NCBI RefSeq assembly: GCF_001280015.1
Contig: NZ_LGDV01000213.1
Coordinates: forward strand, 62,001-126,000
Length of the DNA stretch: 64,000 nucleotides
Direction: 5' to 3'
Source: Streptomyces sp. MMG1121
GTDB lineage: Bacteria; Actinomycetota; Actinomycetes; Streptomycetales; Streptomycetaceae
Of the stretch, positions 34,241 through 42,980 are shown piece after piece. Below the pieces are notes generated by a model. The model had not been told where the DNA came from and made no database searches. It was given only the letters and a program-made list of their open reading frames with translations. The translations under genes were made by a program, and so were the position numbers. Within the stretch, counting starts at the first letter, position 1; every line of letters starts with the position of its first letter.

Positions 34241-35641
34241 CTAGGTGCTCCGGCGCACGGTCAGCGTGGCGAGCGCGCCACAGGCCAGAGCTGCCGCGGA
34301 CACCAGGAATACCGTGCGGATGCCGTCGAGGAGCGCGCTGCCGTCGGATCCCTGGCCGACCCCGCCGGACGCGGCGACCAGCACCGCCAGCCCGACGGCC
34401 CCGCCGATCTGCAGGGTCGTGGACGCCATGCCCGAGGCGACGCCTTGGTCGCCGGGTGCCACACCCGAGGACGCGGCGATCCACATACCGGTCCAGGCGG
34501 CGCCCTGTCCGATTCCGAACAGCACGATGCCGGGCAGCAGTACGGCGTAGCCTCGATCGCCGCCGAGTGCGAGCGCGAGGGCCACCGCTCCTACGGTGCC
34601 AAGACCCAGGCCTCCTGCCAGCATGCGGCGCATACCGAAGGCGGCCACGGACCGCGCGCCCGCCTGGGTGCCGATGGCCACCACCACGGCCGGGACGAGG
34701 AAGGCGAAGCCGGTCGCCAGCGCGCTGTAGCCGTGCACCCGCTGGAAGTAGAGCGTGAGGAAGTACGGCGCGGAGCTGAACGTCGCGCTGAACAGGGCCG
34801 TCACCGCCATGGCGGCGGGCAGCCCGCGGTGCGCCAGCAGACGCCCCGGCACGAGCGGGTCGCGGGAGCGCGACTCCGCCACCGCGAACAGGGCCAGCAG
34901 GACGAGGGAGGCGGCGGCGCTCGCGAGGGTGCCCGGGCTGCGCCAGCCGGCGGCGGGTGCGTGCACGAGCAGGAACACCAGCAGTGTCAGGCCGCCCGTT
35001 GCCGTCAGCGCGCCCACGGCGTCGAAGCGCCTTGAGCCGTCGCGGACGCGGTCGGCCGGGAACAACGCACGGCCCGACAGGGCGATGCCGGTCGCCACCG
35101 GCACGTTGACGAAGAACACCGATGGCCAGCCGAACGTCTCCACCAGGACCCCGCCGAGAAGCGATCCGAAGCACAGTCCACCGGCCCCGGCGGCGCCCCA
35201 CACGGCCAACGCCCGGTTCCGGACCGGGCCTTCCTCGTAGAGGGTGTTGATCAGGGACAGGGTGGCCGGGAAGAGCAAGGACCCTCCGATGCCCTGGACG
35301 GCCCGGACGGCTATGAGCAGCCAGGGCTCCTGGGCGAGGCCGCCCACGAGGGACGATCCGGCGTAGAGCAGCGCGGCGACGACGAACATCCGACGCCGGC
35401 CCAGCAGATCGGCAGCCCGGCCACCCAGCAGCAGGAAGCCACCGGAGGTGACGACATAGGCGCTCACCACCCACTGCAGGTCGTGGTCCGAGAAGCCCAG
35501 CCGCTCCCCGATCCCGGGCAGCGCCACGTACACGATGCTGTAGTCGAGCGAGATCACCAACTGCCCCGCTGCCAGGACCAGCAGCGGAAGTCCGAGCCGT
35601 TCACGATGCGGTGCCCGGGCCGGTTCGGTCACGGACATCAT
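34241..35641 (-). CDS. MFS exporter, 14-helix DHA2 (EmrB/QacA) type
   Basis: 466 residues, about 14 hydrophobic helices. 'LDYSIVYVALPGIGERLGF' in helix 1 and 'GGRAADLLGRRRMFVV' in the first cytoplasmic loop (motif A) are typical, as is 'AVQGIGGSLLFPATLSL'. GAGGGG lies just before two tandem ATGs, of which 35641 is the first. It appears to be the first gene of the isonitrile operon, 86 bases before the KAS III gene, and is the natural exporter of the product. Confidence 0.93.
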   Translation of the reverse strand: MMSVTEPARAPHRERLGLPLLVLAAGQLVISLDYSIVYVALPGIGERLGFSDHDLQWVVSAYVVTSGGFLLLGGRAADLLGRRRMFVVAALLYAGSSLVGGLAQEPWLLIAVRAVQGIGGSLLFPATLSLINTLYEEGPVRNRALAVWGAAGAGGLCFGSLLGGVLVETFGWPSVFFVNVPVATGIALSGRALFPADRVRDGSRRFDAVGALTATGGLTLLVFLLVHAPAAGWRSPGTLASAAASLVLLALFAVAESRSRDPLVPGRLLAHRGLPAAMAVTALFSATFSSAPYFLTLYFQRVHGYSALATGFAFLVPAVVVAIGTQAGARSVAAFGMRRMLAGGLGLGTVGAVALALALGGDRGYAVLLPGIVLFGIGQGAAWTGMWIAASSGVAPGDQGVASGMASTTLQIGGAVGLAVLVAASGGVGQGSDGSALLDGIRTVFLVSAAALACGALATLTVRRST

Positions 35642-35878
35642 CGGCCACCCCTCGGGTTCAGAATACGGAACGGTGAATGCGAATTCCACTCGGCTCGATA
35701 TCACCGACAGAACACGGGACACACGAACCGAGCACGAACAATAACCACCCACGAGGGCGATCAACAGATCAAGAGTTCGATCTTTTTCAGTCACCATAGC
35801 ATCCTCAACCAGGCTTGGAAACGGCCGAATTGAGCGGAGTGCCTATTCTCCAATTCCTGAAAGAATGCAGCACGAAAT

Positions 35879-35901
35879 CCCGACAGCCGTAGACTGTCGG
35901 G
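35879..35901 (-). terminator. Terminator hairpin after the beta-hydroxylase gene
   Basis: CCCGACAG (35879-35886) pairs with CTGTCGGG (35894-35901) over a 7-nt loop; on the minus strand it is followed by ATTTCG. It lies 60 bases past the beta-hydroxylase stop and 240 bases before the MFS start, separating the two transcripts. Confidence 0.6.
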
Positions 35902-35959
35902 TGAGCGCGGGCGGCCGGTCGAGAATGCAGGCGTAATTAGGCGAGCTCTGTTTTCCGCA

Positions 35960-36715
35960 TCACTTCTCCCCCATGAGCCGACGGATTTCCGTGATCAGTG
36001 CCACCAGGGCACGTCGTTCAGGCGGCGTGGTTTCCGGATGCCACAGATCCACGAGCAGACAGGTTCGCGGACGCGCCCCGTCGTTACGCGCCTCATGCTC
36101 GAACGAGTAGTCGAACAGCAGGCAGCGACCCTCCTCCCAGGTGCGCGTCTCACCTGCGACCGTGATGCTGGATCCCTCCGGAATGTCGACCGCGAGATGC
36201 AAGTTGATGCTGAAGTTCCACAGATCGCAGTGGGGCGCGATGGCCGCGCCGGGCAACAGGGTGGAGAAGTGGCACTCGAGGAGCGGACAGATCGTCCCGG
36301 TGTCGACGGCGAACTCCTCGAGGACCCGGTAGGCGGTGGGCACGGAGGCCGCCGAAGCCGGAAGAAGGGCGCCACCACGATAGAGATAGAGGGCCTGCCA
36401 GTCCCGTTGACGCGTCACATGGTGCTCGTAGTCGGAGAAGACCTCCCGGTGATCGGTCCAGGCCGCGGCGAGTTCCTCCTTGATCGCCCGGTGACTCTCC
36501 TCCAGCGCATTCACGCACGGGGCGAGTTCCGGATACCCGTAGGGATCGTGCCAGGGAGTCGGCGAAAGGCCCGGCAGAATCCATTTCGCACCCTTCTGCA
36601 ACGGGTGCCGTTCGTCGCCTCGACGCGGCGCGAGCATCTCCTCCACGCGCGAGATCGAATCCGGTCCGAACTCCGCGCGTATGGCATCGAAAGCGTCGTC
36701 TATCTCGGGTGTCAC
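35960..36715 (-). CDS. Aspartyl/asparaginyl beta-hydroxylase family oxygenase
   Basis: 251 residues. The iron and 2-oxoglutarate sites of the family are visible: 'IAPHCDLWNFSINLHL' (first His) and 'LLFDYSFEHEARNDG' (second His) followed by 'RPRTCLLVDLWHP'. The predicted start is GTG at 36715, because GGAGG lies 5 nt before it; an ATG further up has no such support. It hydroxylates an amino-acid side chain or a related molecule. It is on the same strand as the isonitrile operon but separated by a terminator, so a role in that pathway is possible, not shown. Confidence 0.88.
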   Translation of the reverse strand: MTPEIDDAFDAIRAEFGPDSISRVEEMLAPRRGDERHPLQKGAKWILPGLSPTPWHDPYGYPELAPCVNALEESHRAIKEELAAAWTDHREVFSDYEHHVTRQRDWQALYLYRGGALLPASAASVPTAYRVLEEFAVDTGTICPLLECHFSTLLPGAAIAPHCDLWNFSINLHLAVDIPEGSSITVAGETRTWEEGRCLLFDYSFEHEARNDGARPRTCLLVDLWHPETTPPERRALVALITEIRRLMGEK

Positions 36716-37410
36716 ATGAGCCTCCGGGACAAGAAGGGAGGGCGGACAGACCTCCCGCGGCAGGCGTCGGATTTCCGCGCACACCACTGCTCCCTTGCCG
36801 CCCTGGATGTGCAGGGTGCCATCGGCGCCACCTTCCAGCGTCGGGCCCGTGTCCTGGCCCTACAGGTCCGTGATTTCAGCCTGCCGAACTAGAAGTCGGA
36901 CCGTCAGGACGATGAGTTCCCGAGACTTTCGGCCCATTCGGCCGGTGGGGCGGCAGGGCTGAGTGTCGGGCCGCGAAGGGGGCACGTCGACCGGGCGGTT
37001 GCCGGCGGAGACCAGCGGCGGGGCACTGACCGTCGCGGACGGGGGCAACGACGGGCGCCGAGGGGCGCTGGAGGCCATCGGCAGGGTGACGCGCGGCTTG
37101 GACAGCCACGGCCGCTCCGGCCCCGGGTCACCGACCCGGATCTCACCGTGCGGCACTGGTTCCGCGCAGCGGCGTTCCACTCGCCGACGACCGGCTTCAG
37201 CCCGAACTCACGCTGCACCTATCACAGTTGGTCGGGCAACAGTACCGGTGCACCCGCCCCGGGATGGGGCGGGGGACGCCCGAGGCGATCAGCTCACCGT
37301 CCTTGTGCGGACCGGTCCGCTCGCCAGGATGAGTCGGCGATTCGTCGTCGGGAGTATGGAGCGATGGAGTGATGCAGTAATGGAGTAATGCGGCCAGGCG
37401 ACTCGGGGCA
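36716..37410. other. 0.7 kb without a recognisable gene
   Basis: No convincing coding frame is seen. Near its right end there is a micro-repeat of ATGGAG at 37356, 37364 and 37380 with GTGATG/GTAATG between copies (37356-37392). The left part should hold the promoter of the beta-hydroxylase gene. Confidence 0.45.
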
Positions 37411-38250
37411 CTAGCCCGCAAGGAACGCGGCCAGCGCCCGTGCTGTCTCCTCAGGCGCTTCGACCTGCGGATAGTGGCCTACGCCGTGCAACACGGTGAA
37501 GGTGGCCCGGGGGCGTCGTTGGCGGAGGCGTTCCAGGACGTGGGCCCCGCTGACGGGGTCTTCCGGCCCCCAGACGAACAGGAGCGGGCCCTCGTACTGC
37601 TCGAGGGAGCCGGTCCAGCGGTGGAAGTGCGCGCGGCGATCGTCGATGTACTGGAGCAGACGCGGGGCCAGGTGGTGGCCGTTCTCACGGATCACGGACG
37701 TCCACATGTCGTGCAGAAGCTCGTCCGGCACGGGTTTGGCCAGGACGCTGCGCAGATTTGCGCTGAACCTCTTCTCGTCGGTGAGCCGGGCCAGGAGCGG
37801 GCCGACACGGCTGTGCAGGAGGCGCTGTACGAAGATCGGGCGGTGCAGGTCGGCGTAGAGGCCGCCGTTCAACAGGGCGGTGCGGGTGAGGCGACCCGGG
37901 TCACGAGCCAGCAGCTCCTGGGCGACCGAGACGCCGTAGTCGTGGGCGACGAGCGCGGTTTCGCCGATGCCCAGATGCCTCCAGACGGCCTCGATCAGGT
38001 CGGCCTGCTCATGGATGGAGTAGCGGTGGCGGGACGGCTTGTCGCTCTGTCCGAACCCGAGCAGATCCACGGTGGTCACCTGGCATCCGGCCTGGACCAG
38101 GTGCGGGACGGTCATCGCCCAGTCGTGGGACGAGGTGGGGAAGCCGTGCAGCAGCGTCACAGGTCTGCCTGCGCCGTCTTGGCGGACGAAGAGGCAATGC
38201 CCGGTCAGCTCCACCCTGTCGCCGCCGGCGATCCAGTCGGCAAGGCTCAT
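37411..38250 (-). CDS. Alpha/beta hydrolase, epoxide hydrolase / haloalkane dehalogenase type
   Basis: 279 residues. 'VTLLHGFPTSSHDWAMTVP' is the oxyanion segment, 'TTVDLLGFGQSDKP' is typical, and the nucleophile elbow 'LVAHDYGVSVAQEL' has Asp as nucleophile. The late acid ('WGPEDPVSG') and His ('GVGHYPQVE') are present, so the triad looks complete. Its ATG overlaps the stop of the tetR gene by one base (TGATG), so regulator and enzyme form one operon. Substrate unknown. Confidence 0.92.
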   Translation of the reverse strand: MSLADWIAGGDRVELTGHCLFVRQDGAGRPVTLLHGFPTSSHDWAMTVPHLVQAGCQVTTVDLLGFGQSDKPSRHRYSIHEQADLIEAVWRHLGIGETALVAHDYGVSVAQELLARDPGRLTRTALLNGGLYADLHRPIFVQRLLHSRVGPLLARLTDEKRFSANLRSVLAKPVPDELLHDMWTSVIRENGHHLAPRLLQYIDDRRAHFHRWTGSLEQYEGPLLFVWGPEDPVSGAHVLERLRQRRPRATFTVLHGVGHYPQVEAPEETARALAAFLAG

Positions 38251-38927
38251 CAGGGGTCTCCCATACCGTTGAGGAGGGCGCTCAAACCGAAGGTGAACTC
38301 CTCGTCACCGTCGGGAAGGTTGAGTGGCTCGGCGAGTTCCCGTACGAGCGGGTACTGCGGCAGCCCGGCGAACAGGTCCCTCATGGCGTTCCGCTCCACG
38401 ACGCCGCGCGCCGCGCCGCCGGTGCCCAGCAGTGCGGCGCCGATGACGAAATGCGCGACCGTCAGATAGATCCGGACGGCCCGTGACGGTTCCCATCCGG
38501 CCCGGATCAACAGTCCGAGCCCGATCTCCCGTCCGCGCAGGGCGTTGGGCCCGAGCAACTGCCCCATCGTCAGCAGCGGAACGATCGCGGGATGCGCGAG
38601 CAGAACCCGCCTGAACTCCCATGCGACGTGTTCCAGATCCGCTCGCCATCCTCTGCCGGTCACCGCCGGCACCACCTCGCCCAGCACCTGGTCGACGAGT
38701 TCCACCAGCAGTTCGTCCCTGCTGGCCACGTGTCGATACAGCGAGGTGTGCCGCACACCCATCTCCTCGGCCACCCTGCGCATGGTGAGCGCCGCAAGCC
38801 CTTCGGCGTCCACGATCTCCAGCGCCACGTTGGTGATCCGCCCCAGCTCAAGCCCGCCCGCACGCGGCCGCTGCCGCCCCAACGCCGCGTACCGCGCCCG
38901 CCACCATGGCGCCGATCCCGCCTTCAT
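38250..38927 (-). CDS. TetR family regulator with TetR-type C-terminal domain
   Basis: 225 residues. The HTH region is 'EGLAALTMRRVAEEMGVRHT' with 'SLYRHVASRDELLVELVDQV', as in true TetR-like proteins; the longer C-terminal domain with 'FTFGLSALLNG' near its end matches the TetR_C group. The ATG at 38927 has no ribosome site and lies 6 bases after a -10 element, so the mRNA is probably leaderless. A perfect operator covers that promoter. It is translationally coupled to the hydrolase gene. Confidence 0.93.
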   Translation of the reverse strand: MKAGSAPWWRARYAALGRQRPRAGGLELGRITNVALEIVDAEGLAALTMRRVAEEMGVRHTSLYRHVASRDELLVELVDQVLGEVVPAVTGRGWRADLEHVAWEFRRVLLAHPAIVPLLTMGQLLGPNALRGREIGLGLLIRAGWEPSRAVRIYLTVAHFVIGAALLGTGGAARGVVERNAMRDLFAGLPQYPLVRELAEPLNLPDGDEEFTFGLSALLNGMGDP

Positions 38928-38932
38928 GGCGC

Positions 38933-38962
38933 CACTATGCGTCCAATGGACGCATAGTGCAA
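38933..38962 (-). promoter_or_regulatory. Leaderless promoter covered by a perfect 12+12 bp TetR operator
   Basis: CACTATGCGTCC (38933-38944) and GGACGCATAGTG (38948-38959) are exact inverted arms with a 3-base spacer. On the minus strand the same DNA holds -35 TTGCAC (38962-38957), a 17-base spacer and -10 CATAGT (38939-38934), followed by 6 bases and the tetR ATG. A bound repressor would block the whole promoter. Confidence 0.8.
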
Positions 38963-39188
38963 GGGTGCGAGAGGACGCGACGGGGACTTCGGCGGCTGGG
39001 CTCGGCCCCGGGCAGCGCAGCACGTACCGCACGCCGTCCTCGCCGCTCAGACATGGCTCGTCGGGGTGGTAGCTACGGCTGATCACGACGGCTGCCGCGC
39101 CACGGGCCGGGGTCAGCGGCGCGACACGTCTCGTCGGGGTGCCGGGTGTCCCTGAACACGAGGCACGCCGATCCCTTGGAAGATCACG

Positions 39189-39344
39189 GCAGGTAGGCCT
39201 GTCCGGGGCGCAACGCCGCCACGCCGTGGCGAAGGTGCCGAAGATGACGACCAGGGCGACACAGCCCGACTCCATGAGGCGATGCACGAATCCGACTGCC
39301 GGCTCGCGAACCTCCTCGTGTGTCAGGACGAGGCCACCACCCAT
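39189..39344 (-). pseudogene. Possible DUF1622-like membrane protein remnant
   Basis: The short frame 'VLTHEEVREPAVGFVHRL' then 'VALVVIFGTFATAWRR' resembles the N-terminal helix of DUF1622-type small membrane proteins, but the rest is missing and the frame runs into unrelated sequence. The match is by eye and weak. Confidence 0.25.
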
Positions 39345-39663
39345 CGTGCGGGCCTCGACGGGAGCCGCAGCATCGGCAAGCGGCGGAGGCGGAGCCATCG
39401 GCGGCGGACCCGGTGAGCGGTGTCGGCCGAATGGCCGACAGGCCGGTGCGCGCCGGGTACGAACGACCGGCGCGGTACGCCCCTGCCCGGTACAACGATG
39501 GTGACCGCGGCAGCGGGCGCCCCACCCCCCGAGGGCCCGGCCGCCGGCCAGCACGCCTCGGGGTGAGAGACGAGGGACAAAGGACGAGAGACAGGGTCCG
39601 GCCCACGGTGACCGAGTGCTTTCCCGGCGTGCCGGACCCTTCTCCTGAGGAAGCAGAGGTCGT

Positions 39664-40136
39664 ATGAATCACGGTGCACTGGTCGTCGGCGGAGCGGGTG
39701 CCAGGTCGACGTCTGCTCCCCCGCTTCCGTCGCCGAGCCGGCACGAGCGGGGGCGGCGCCGGGTCCGGTCGCCGACGTCGTGCACACCGCCGGTCGCTCC
39801 TACGCAGACCGGCTCACCGCCGAGGAGCGACTGCAACCGCGCCCCACCGCTGCCCAGGAGTCTTCCGTCCCTGCCGGTCACGCAGGAGAAGAACCTCGCC
39901 GACACGGGGCAGTCGTACGGCTCCGCCAAGCGCGCCGAACCGGGCGGCTTCCCGGTTGGGCGGCCGGTCCTGGCCGAGCGCGAGGCGCGGATCAACTCCA
40001 TCGGACCCCGGCGTCATCTGCGCCCCCATGGGCGAGGCCGAACTCGACGGCCCGAAGGCCGAAGTCATGCGCACCGTGCTTCGCACGGCTCCGGTGCCGC
40101 GCCTGGACGCCCCGGAGGACGCCGCCGCTCGGCCCC
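39664..40136 (+). pseudogene. Frameshifted and truncated SDR oxidoreductase gene
   Basis: SDR homology is spread over three frames: 'MNHGALVVGGAG' (frame of 39664), then 'QVDVCSPASVAEPARAG' and 'VADVVHTAGRSYADR' (from 39702), then 'GQSYGSAKRAE' and 'EREARINSIGP' (frame of 39664 again), then 'GVICAPMGEAELDGPKAEVM' and 'VPRLDAPEDAAA' (frame of 39674). The middle around the catalytic Ser is shortened and the C-terminus is absent. It cannot make a working enzyme. GAGGAAGCAGAGG lies before the ATG. Confidence 0.7.
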
Positions 40137-40261
40137 GTCCGCACAGAGTTCGTTCCCACGGAGTCCTTCCCCGCTGATCCCGTCCGCACTGGGCCCGCTC
40201 ACCCAGAGCCCGCACCCACGGACCCCGTCCGCACCCACAGACGGAAAGTTGTCGCACTCCC

Positions 40262-40473
40262 ATGGCCACGTTCCTGCACCGAATCGGCCGGACCGCCTTC
40301 ACTCGGCGCTGGCCGGTCCGGTGGCCCGCGTCATCCGCGACCTCATGCTGCCGGTCATGTTCCGCAAGGCGGCTAAGGACGGCGGCGAGTCGATGATGTG
40401 GCTGCAGGGGCACCACATCGACTTCGACCAGCCGGTCACACCGACCGAACCGACCACACCGGTCGTCCGCTGA
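40262..40473 (+). pseudogene. Junction of an MMPL transporter 5' end and an FAD-oxidoreductase 3' end
   Basis: From ATG 40262 the frame reads 'MATFLHRIGRTAFTRRWPV', the standard N-terminus of an MMPL-family transporter, then degenerates. In another frame from about 40306 to TGA 40471-40473 the translation 'LAGPVARVIRDLMLPVMF' and 'GHHIDFDQPVTP' is the typical C-terminus of an FAD-dependent monooxygenase/oxidoreductase. Two unrelated genes appear to have been joined by a deletion, leaving only their ends. Confidence 0.6.
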
Positions 40474-40521
40474 ACCCTGGGTCGGCGTGGGCCCGATCAC
40501 CAAGGAGGCGGCCGCCGCCCA

Positions 40522-40659
40522 GCCCGAGCCGGGCAAGTTCCCGCGGTCCGGTTGCGGGTGCGCATCGCGGGCCGTACTCGCGAGGAACGCCAGTGGTTCC
40601 CGGTCTCGATGGAGTTCACCCTGCACGCGGCCCGCAATGCCTGGCCGATCACCCGGTGA
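40522..40659 (+). pseudogene. Coding-like C-terminal remnant, family not recognised
   Basis: The frame ending at TGA 40657-40659 reads 'VRLRVRIAGRTREERQWFPV' then 'SMEFTLHAARNAWP', which has protein-like composition but no start or known family. It overlaps the 3' end of the convergent DUF1345 gene by 11 bases. Confidence 0.3.
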
Positions 40660-41284
40660 CCATGCTCACGACCAGGTTGAGGGTGGTTGCGAGGATGCCG
40701 GTGCCGAAGACGTACGACAGCAGTGTGTGCCGCAGCACCATCGCACGGATCACCGGGCTGGAGACGTCGGTGTCGGAGACCTGATAGGTCATGCCGAGGT
40801 TGTAGCTGAAGTACAGGAAGTCCCGGTAGGCGGGCGGCTGCTGGGAGTTGAAGTCGATCCCGCCGGCGGGTTCGCCGTAGTACAGGTAGGCGTAGCGGCC
40901 GGCGTACATCAGATGCAGTGCGGCCCAGGCCAGGAACACACCGGCGAGTGCGGTCGGGGCGGCGGCACGGCTGGTCCCGGCGTCGTTCACGAGCAGCAGC
41001 GAGACGATCGCGACCAGGCCGCACAGGGCGGCGGCCACCACCACCAACTCCTCCGCGAGGGGCCGCAGATCCTCGCGTCCGGCATTGCGGTGGGTGGCGG
41101 AGGCGTCCATCGGCCAGAGCACGAGCCACCCCGCCACGTTGAAGACGGCTCCCGTCGCGGCGATCCCGGCGAGGTTCCCCAGCAGTGCGTGCGTCGCCAT
41201 GCCGACGGCGGCACCGACCACCGCGCCGACGGCCACCGAGCAGGCCAGCCTACGGACCGCGGACACCGGCAGCCTCATGCTCAT
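40649..41284 (-). CDS. DUF1345 family membrane protein
   Basis: 211 residues, about five to six hydrophobic helices. '[17 protein letters not shown]', '[20 protein letters not shown]' and '[18 protein letters not shown]' are hallmark DUF1345 segments. Function unknown; inner-membrane location. It is 112 bases downstream of a GNAT gene on the same strand. Confidence 0.92.
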   Translation of the reverse strand: MSMRLPVSAVRRLACSVAVGAVVGAAVGMATHALLGNLAGIAATGAVFNVAGWLVLWPMDASATHRNAGREDLRPLAEELVVVAAALCGLVAIVSLLLVNDAGTSRAAAPTALAGVFLAWAALHLMYAGRYAYLYYGEPAGGIDFNSQQPPAYRDFLYFSYNLGMTYQVSDTDVSSPVIRAMVLRHTLLSYVFGTGILATTLNLVVSMVTG

Positions 41285-41396
41285 ACGGCCCCACCGTAGC
41301 GGTCCCGCCGCTGGTCAGCGCGGTGAGGACGCCATCAGGGGCCCCGGCTGTACGCGGGCGGCGACTGCGAGGGGCAAAATCTGTGGACCGGTGCGA

Positions 41397-41924
41397 TCAC
41401 CGCCCGATGCGACGTCGCCATCGGATCTCTCCGTCGTGCCATGCATCGGTGCGGCTGAGCCCGGCGGCGGCAGCGACGGCAGCGGACGCGCGATGATCGG
41501 GGTGGATGTGGGCGATCACGGTGTGCACCGACTGCATGGCGAGCCACTCGACGAGTCCTCGGGCTGCTTCGGTGGCGATGCCTCTTCCCTGCCACGGGGT
41601 CCCCACCACCCAGGCGATCTCGGCTGTGGGGCCGGGGCGGGAGGAGCGGATCGTCGCCTGGACCGTGCCCGTCAGGCAGGACTCGGCACGGAGCCGGATC
41701 ACCCAGTTCAGCCAGGAGACGGCCGGGTCGGGGGAGCCTGCGGTCATGCGCTGGTAGCGCGAACGCAGCAGGTGCGGGGTGTCCGGAGTGCCGCCGATGA
41801 AGGTGTGCAGGGCCGGATCGGACAGCACCGCGGCCATCTCGACGGCGTGCTCGACCCGCAGGGGCAGCAGGTCCAGCCGCCTGGTGCCGATGGCCTGGGC
41901 CGTGCGGAGCCGAGGAGCGTTCAC
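41397..41924 (-). CDS. GNAT family N-acetyltransferase (RimJ/RimL-like)
   Basis: 175 residues. 'LLPLRVEHAVEMAAVLSDP' is the usual N-terminus of RimJ/RimL-type enzymes, 'AEIAWVVGTPWQGRGIATEA' holds strand 4 and the acetyl-CoA loop (Q-G-R-G-I-A), and 'RASAAVAAAAGLSRTD' is the late motif. Acceptor unknown. It may share a transcript with the DUF1345 gene downstream. Confidence 0.9.
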   Translation of the reverse strand: MNAPRLRTAQAIGTRRLDLLPLRVEHAVEMAAVLSDPALHTFIGGTPDTPHLLRSRYQRMTAGSPDPAVSWLNWVIRLRAESCLTGTVQATIRSSRPGPTAEIAWVVGTPWQGRGIATEAARGLVEWLAMQSVHTVIAHIHPDHRASAAVAAAAGLSRTDAWHDGEIRWRRRIGR

Positions 41925-41935
41925 AGCCCGTCACC

Positions 41936-42270
41936 CTAGCTGGGCGGATCGAGGCCGGGGGCTCGCGGACTGGTCTCAGTCATCCGGGATGTGCCGGGTG
42001 GACCGATGCCCGATGCGAGATGGAGGAACCCCTGGACCAGCGGTTCGCGCGTGCCTGCCCGGGTGACGACGAGGAGTTCGGCGATGTCGGCGCGCTCGGT
42101 GAGCGGCCGGTAGGCGACGGCTGCCGGAACGTGCGCGATGCTGTCGCGTCGGGGACGAGAGCGACACCGAGGCCGCGGGCCACCATGGCCGACTGCGTCA
42201 CGAACGAGTCGGCGAGGTGGCGGGCGTCGGGAGGTCACCGTACGCGTCGGCAGCGAGTTCGGCCCAGCGC
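41936..42270 (-). pseudogene. Remnant of a LysR-type regulator (effector domain only, frameshifted)
   Basis: On the minus strand one frame reads 'HLADSFVTQSAMVARGLG' and 'VALVPD', and another continues 'VPAAVAYRPLTERADIAELL' and 'VVTRAGTREPLVQGFLHL' to a stop at 41936. This is the end of a LysR effector-binding domain, split by a frameshift and lacking the DNA-binding domain. Confidence 0.6.
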
Positions 42271-42467
42271 ACACCGACACATCCCGCTGTCGTTCGCGAC
42301 CGACCTCGACACCCGCGACGAGGGCGGCACACGTCTCACCGCCTCACTGGAACGACCGCGCGCCGAGCGGGGCGCATGCGACGGCCCGGTCTGGTGGACG
42401 GAGAGCAGGGCGGGAGCCTGCTGATGGCCCATACCGAAGTCCCGGCGCCGCCGGCTGGTGCGGCATG

Positions 42468-42938
42468 TCAGCGAGTCCCGCCCGTGGCCGCGGCGGACCA
42501 TTCGATGTGCGGTGGCCGCACGGCGGCGCACAGGGGATGGCCCTTGGCGTCGGTGAGTCCCAGGCGCGCCAGCAGCAGTCCGGAGCCCATCGCGGCCTCG
42601 GCGACACCCGAGTCGATCCCGTCGAACATCAGCTTCGCCCGGCGGAACAGGGTGAAGGTCCCGGCCTCGTCGACGGTGCCCCAGGACAGGTAGACGAACC
42701 GGCCTCCGGGCCGGCCCTGGATGTACGGCCCTTTCAGGTCGATGCCGGACGCGGACCGTGTCGCCGTGCAGTCCAGCGTCCAGGTCGCGGAGGGGGCGTC
42801 GCCGGGGTGAGGATCGAGCAACTCGTCCCTGAGGCCGCGTCGTTGGACCGCGACGTGGATGTTGTCGTAGCCGGGAAAGTCCGGGCTCGCACCACATCTA
42901 CGGCCCGGCAGGTCGAATGCCTCGATCCGGATCTGCAT
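42468..42938 (-). CDS. DUF5990 family protein
   Basis: 156 residues, soluble. 'MQIRIEAFDLPGRRC', 'GIDLKGPYIQGRPGGRFVYL' and 'FRRAKLMFDGI' are characteristic of the actinobacterial DUF5990 family, of unknown function. AAGGAGG lies 8 nt before the ATG at 42938, which decides the start over an in-frame ATG seven codons earlier. It is 42 bases upstream of a region of the same strand encoding the tandem GGDEF protein's 3' end, i.e. downstream of that gene, so they may be co-transcribed. Confidence 0.85.
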   Translation of the reverse strand: MQIRIEAFDLPGRRCGASPDFPGYDNIHVAVQRRGLRDELLDPHPGDAPSATWTLDCTATRSASGIDLKGPYIQGRPGGRFVYLSWGTVDEAGTFTLFRRAKLMFDGIDSGVAEAAMGSGLLLARLGLTDAKGHPLCAAVRPPHIEWSAAATGGTR

Positions 42939-42980
42939 GTGCCCATCCTCCTTGGCCACTTCCGCGCATGGTGACAGGGC

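Noticed and set aside
36963..37388. A 141-residue plus-strand frame in the 36.7-37.4 kb gap
   Set aside because: Composition is not protein-like, no ribosome site of note and no family recognised.
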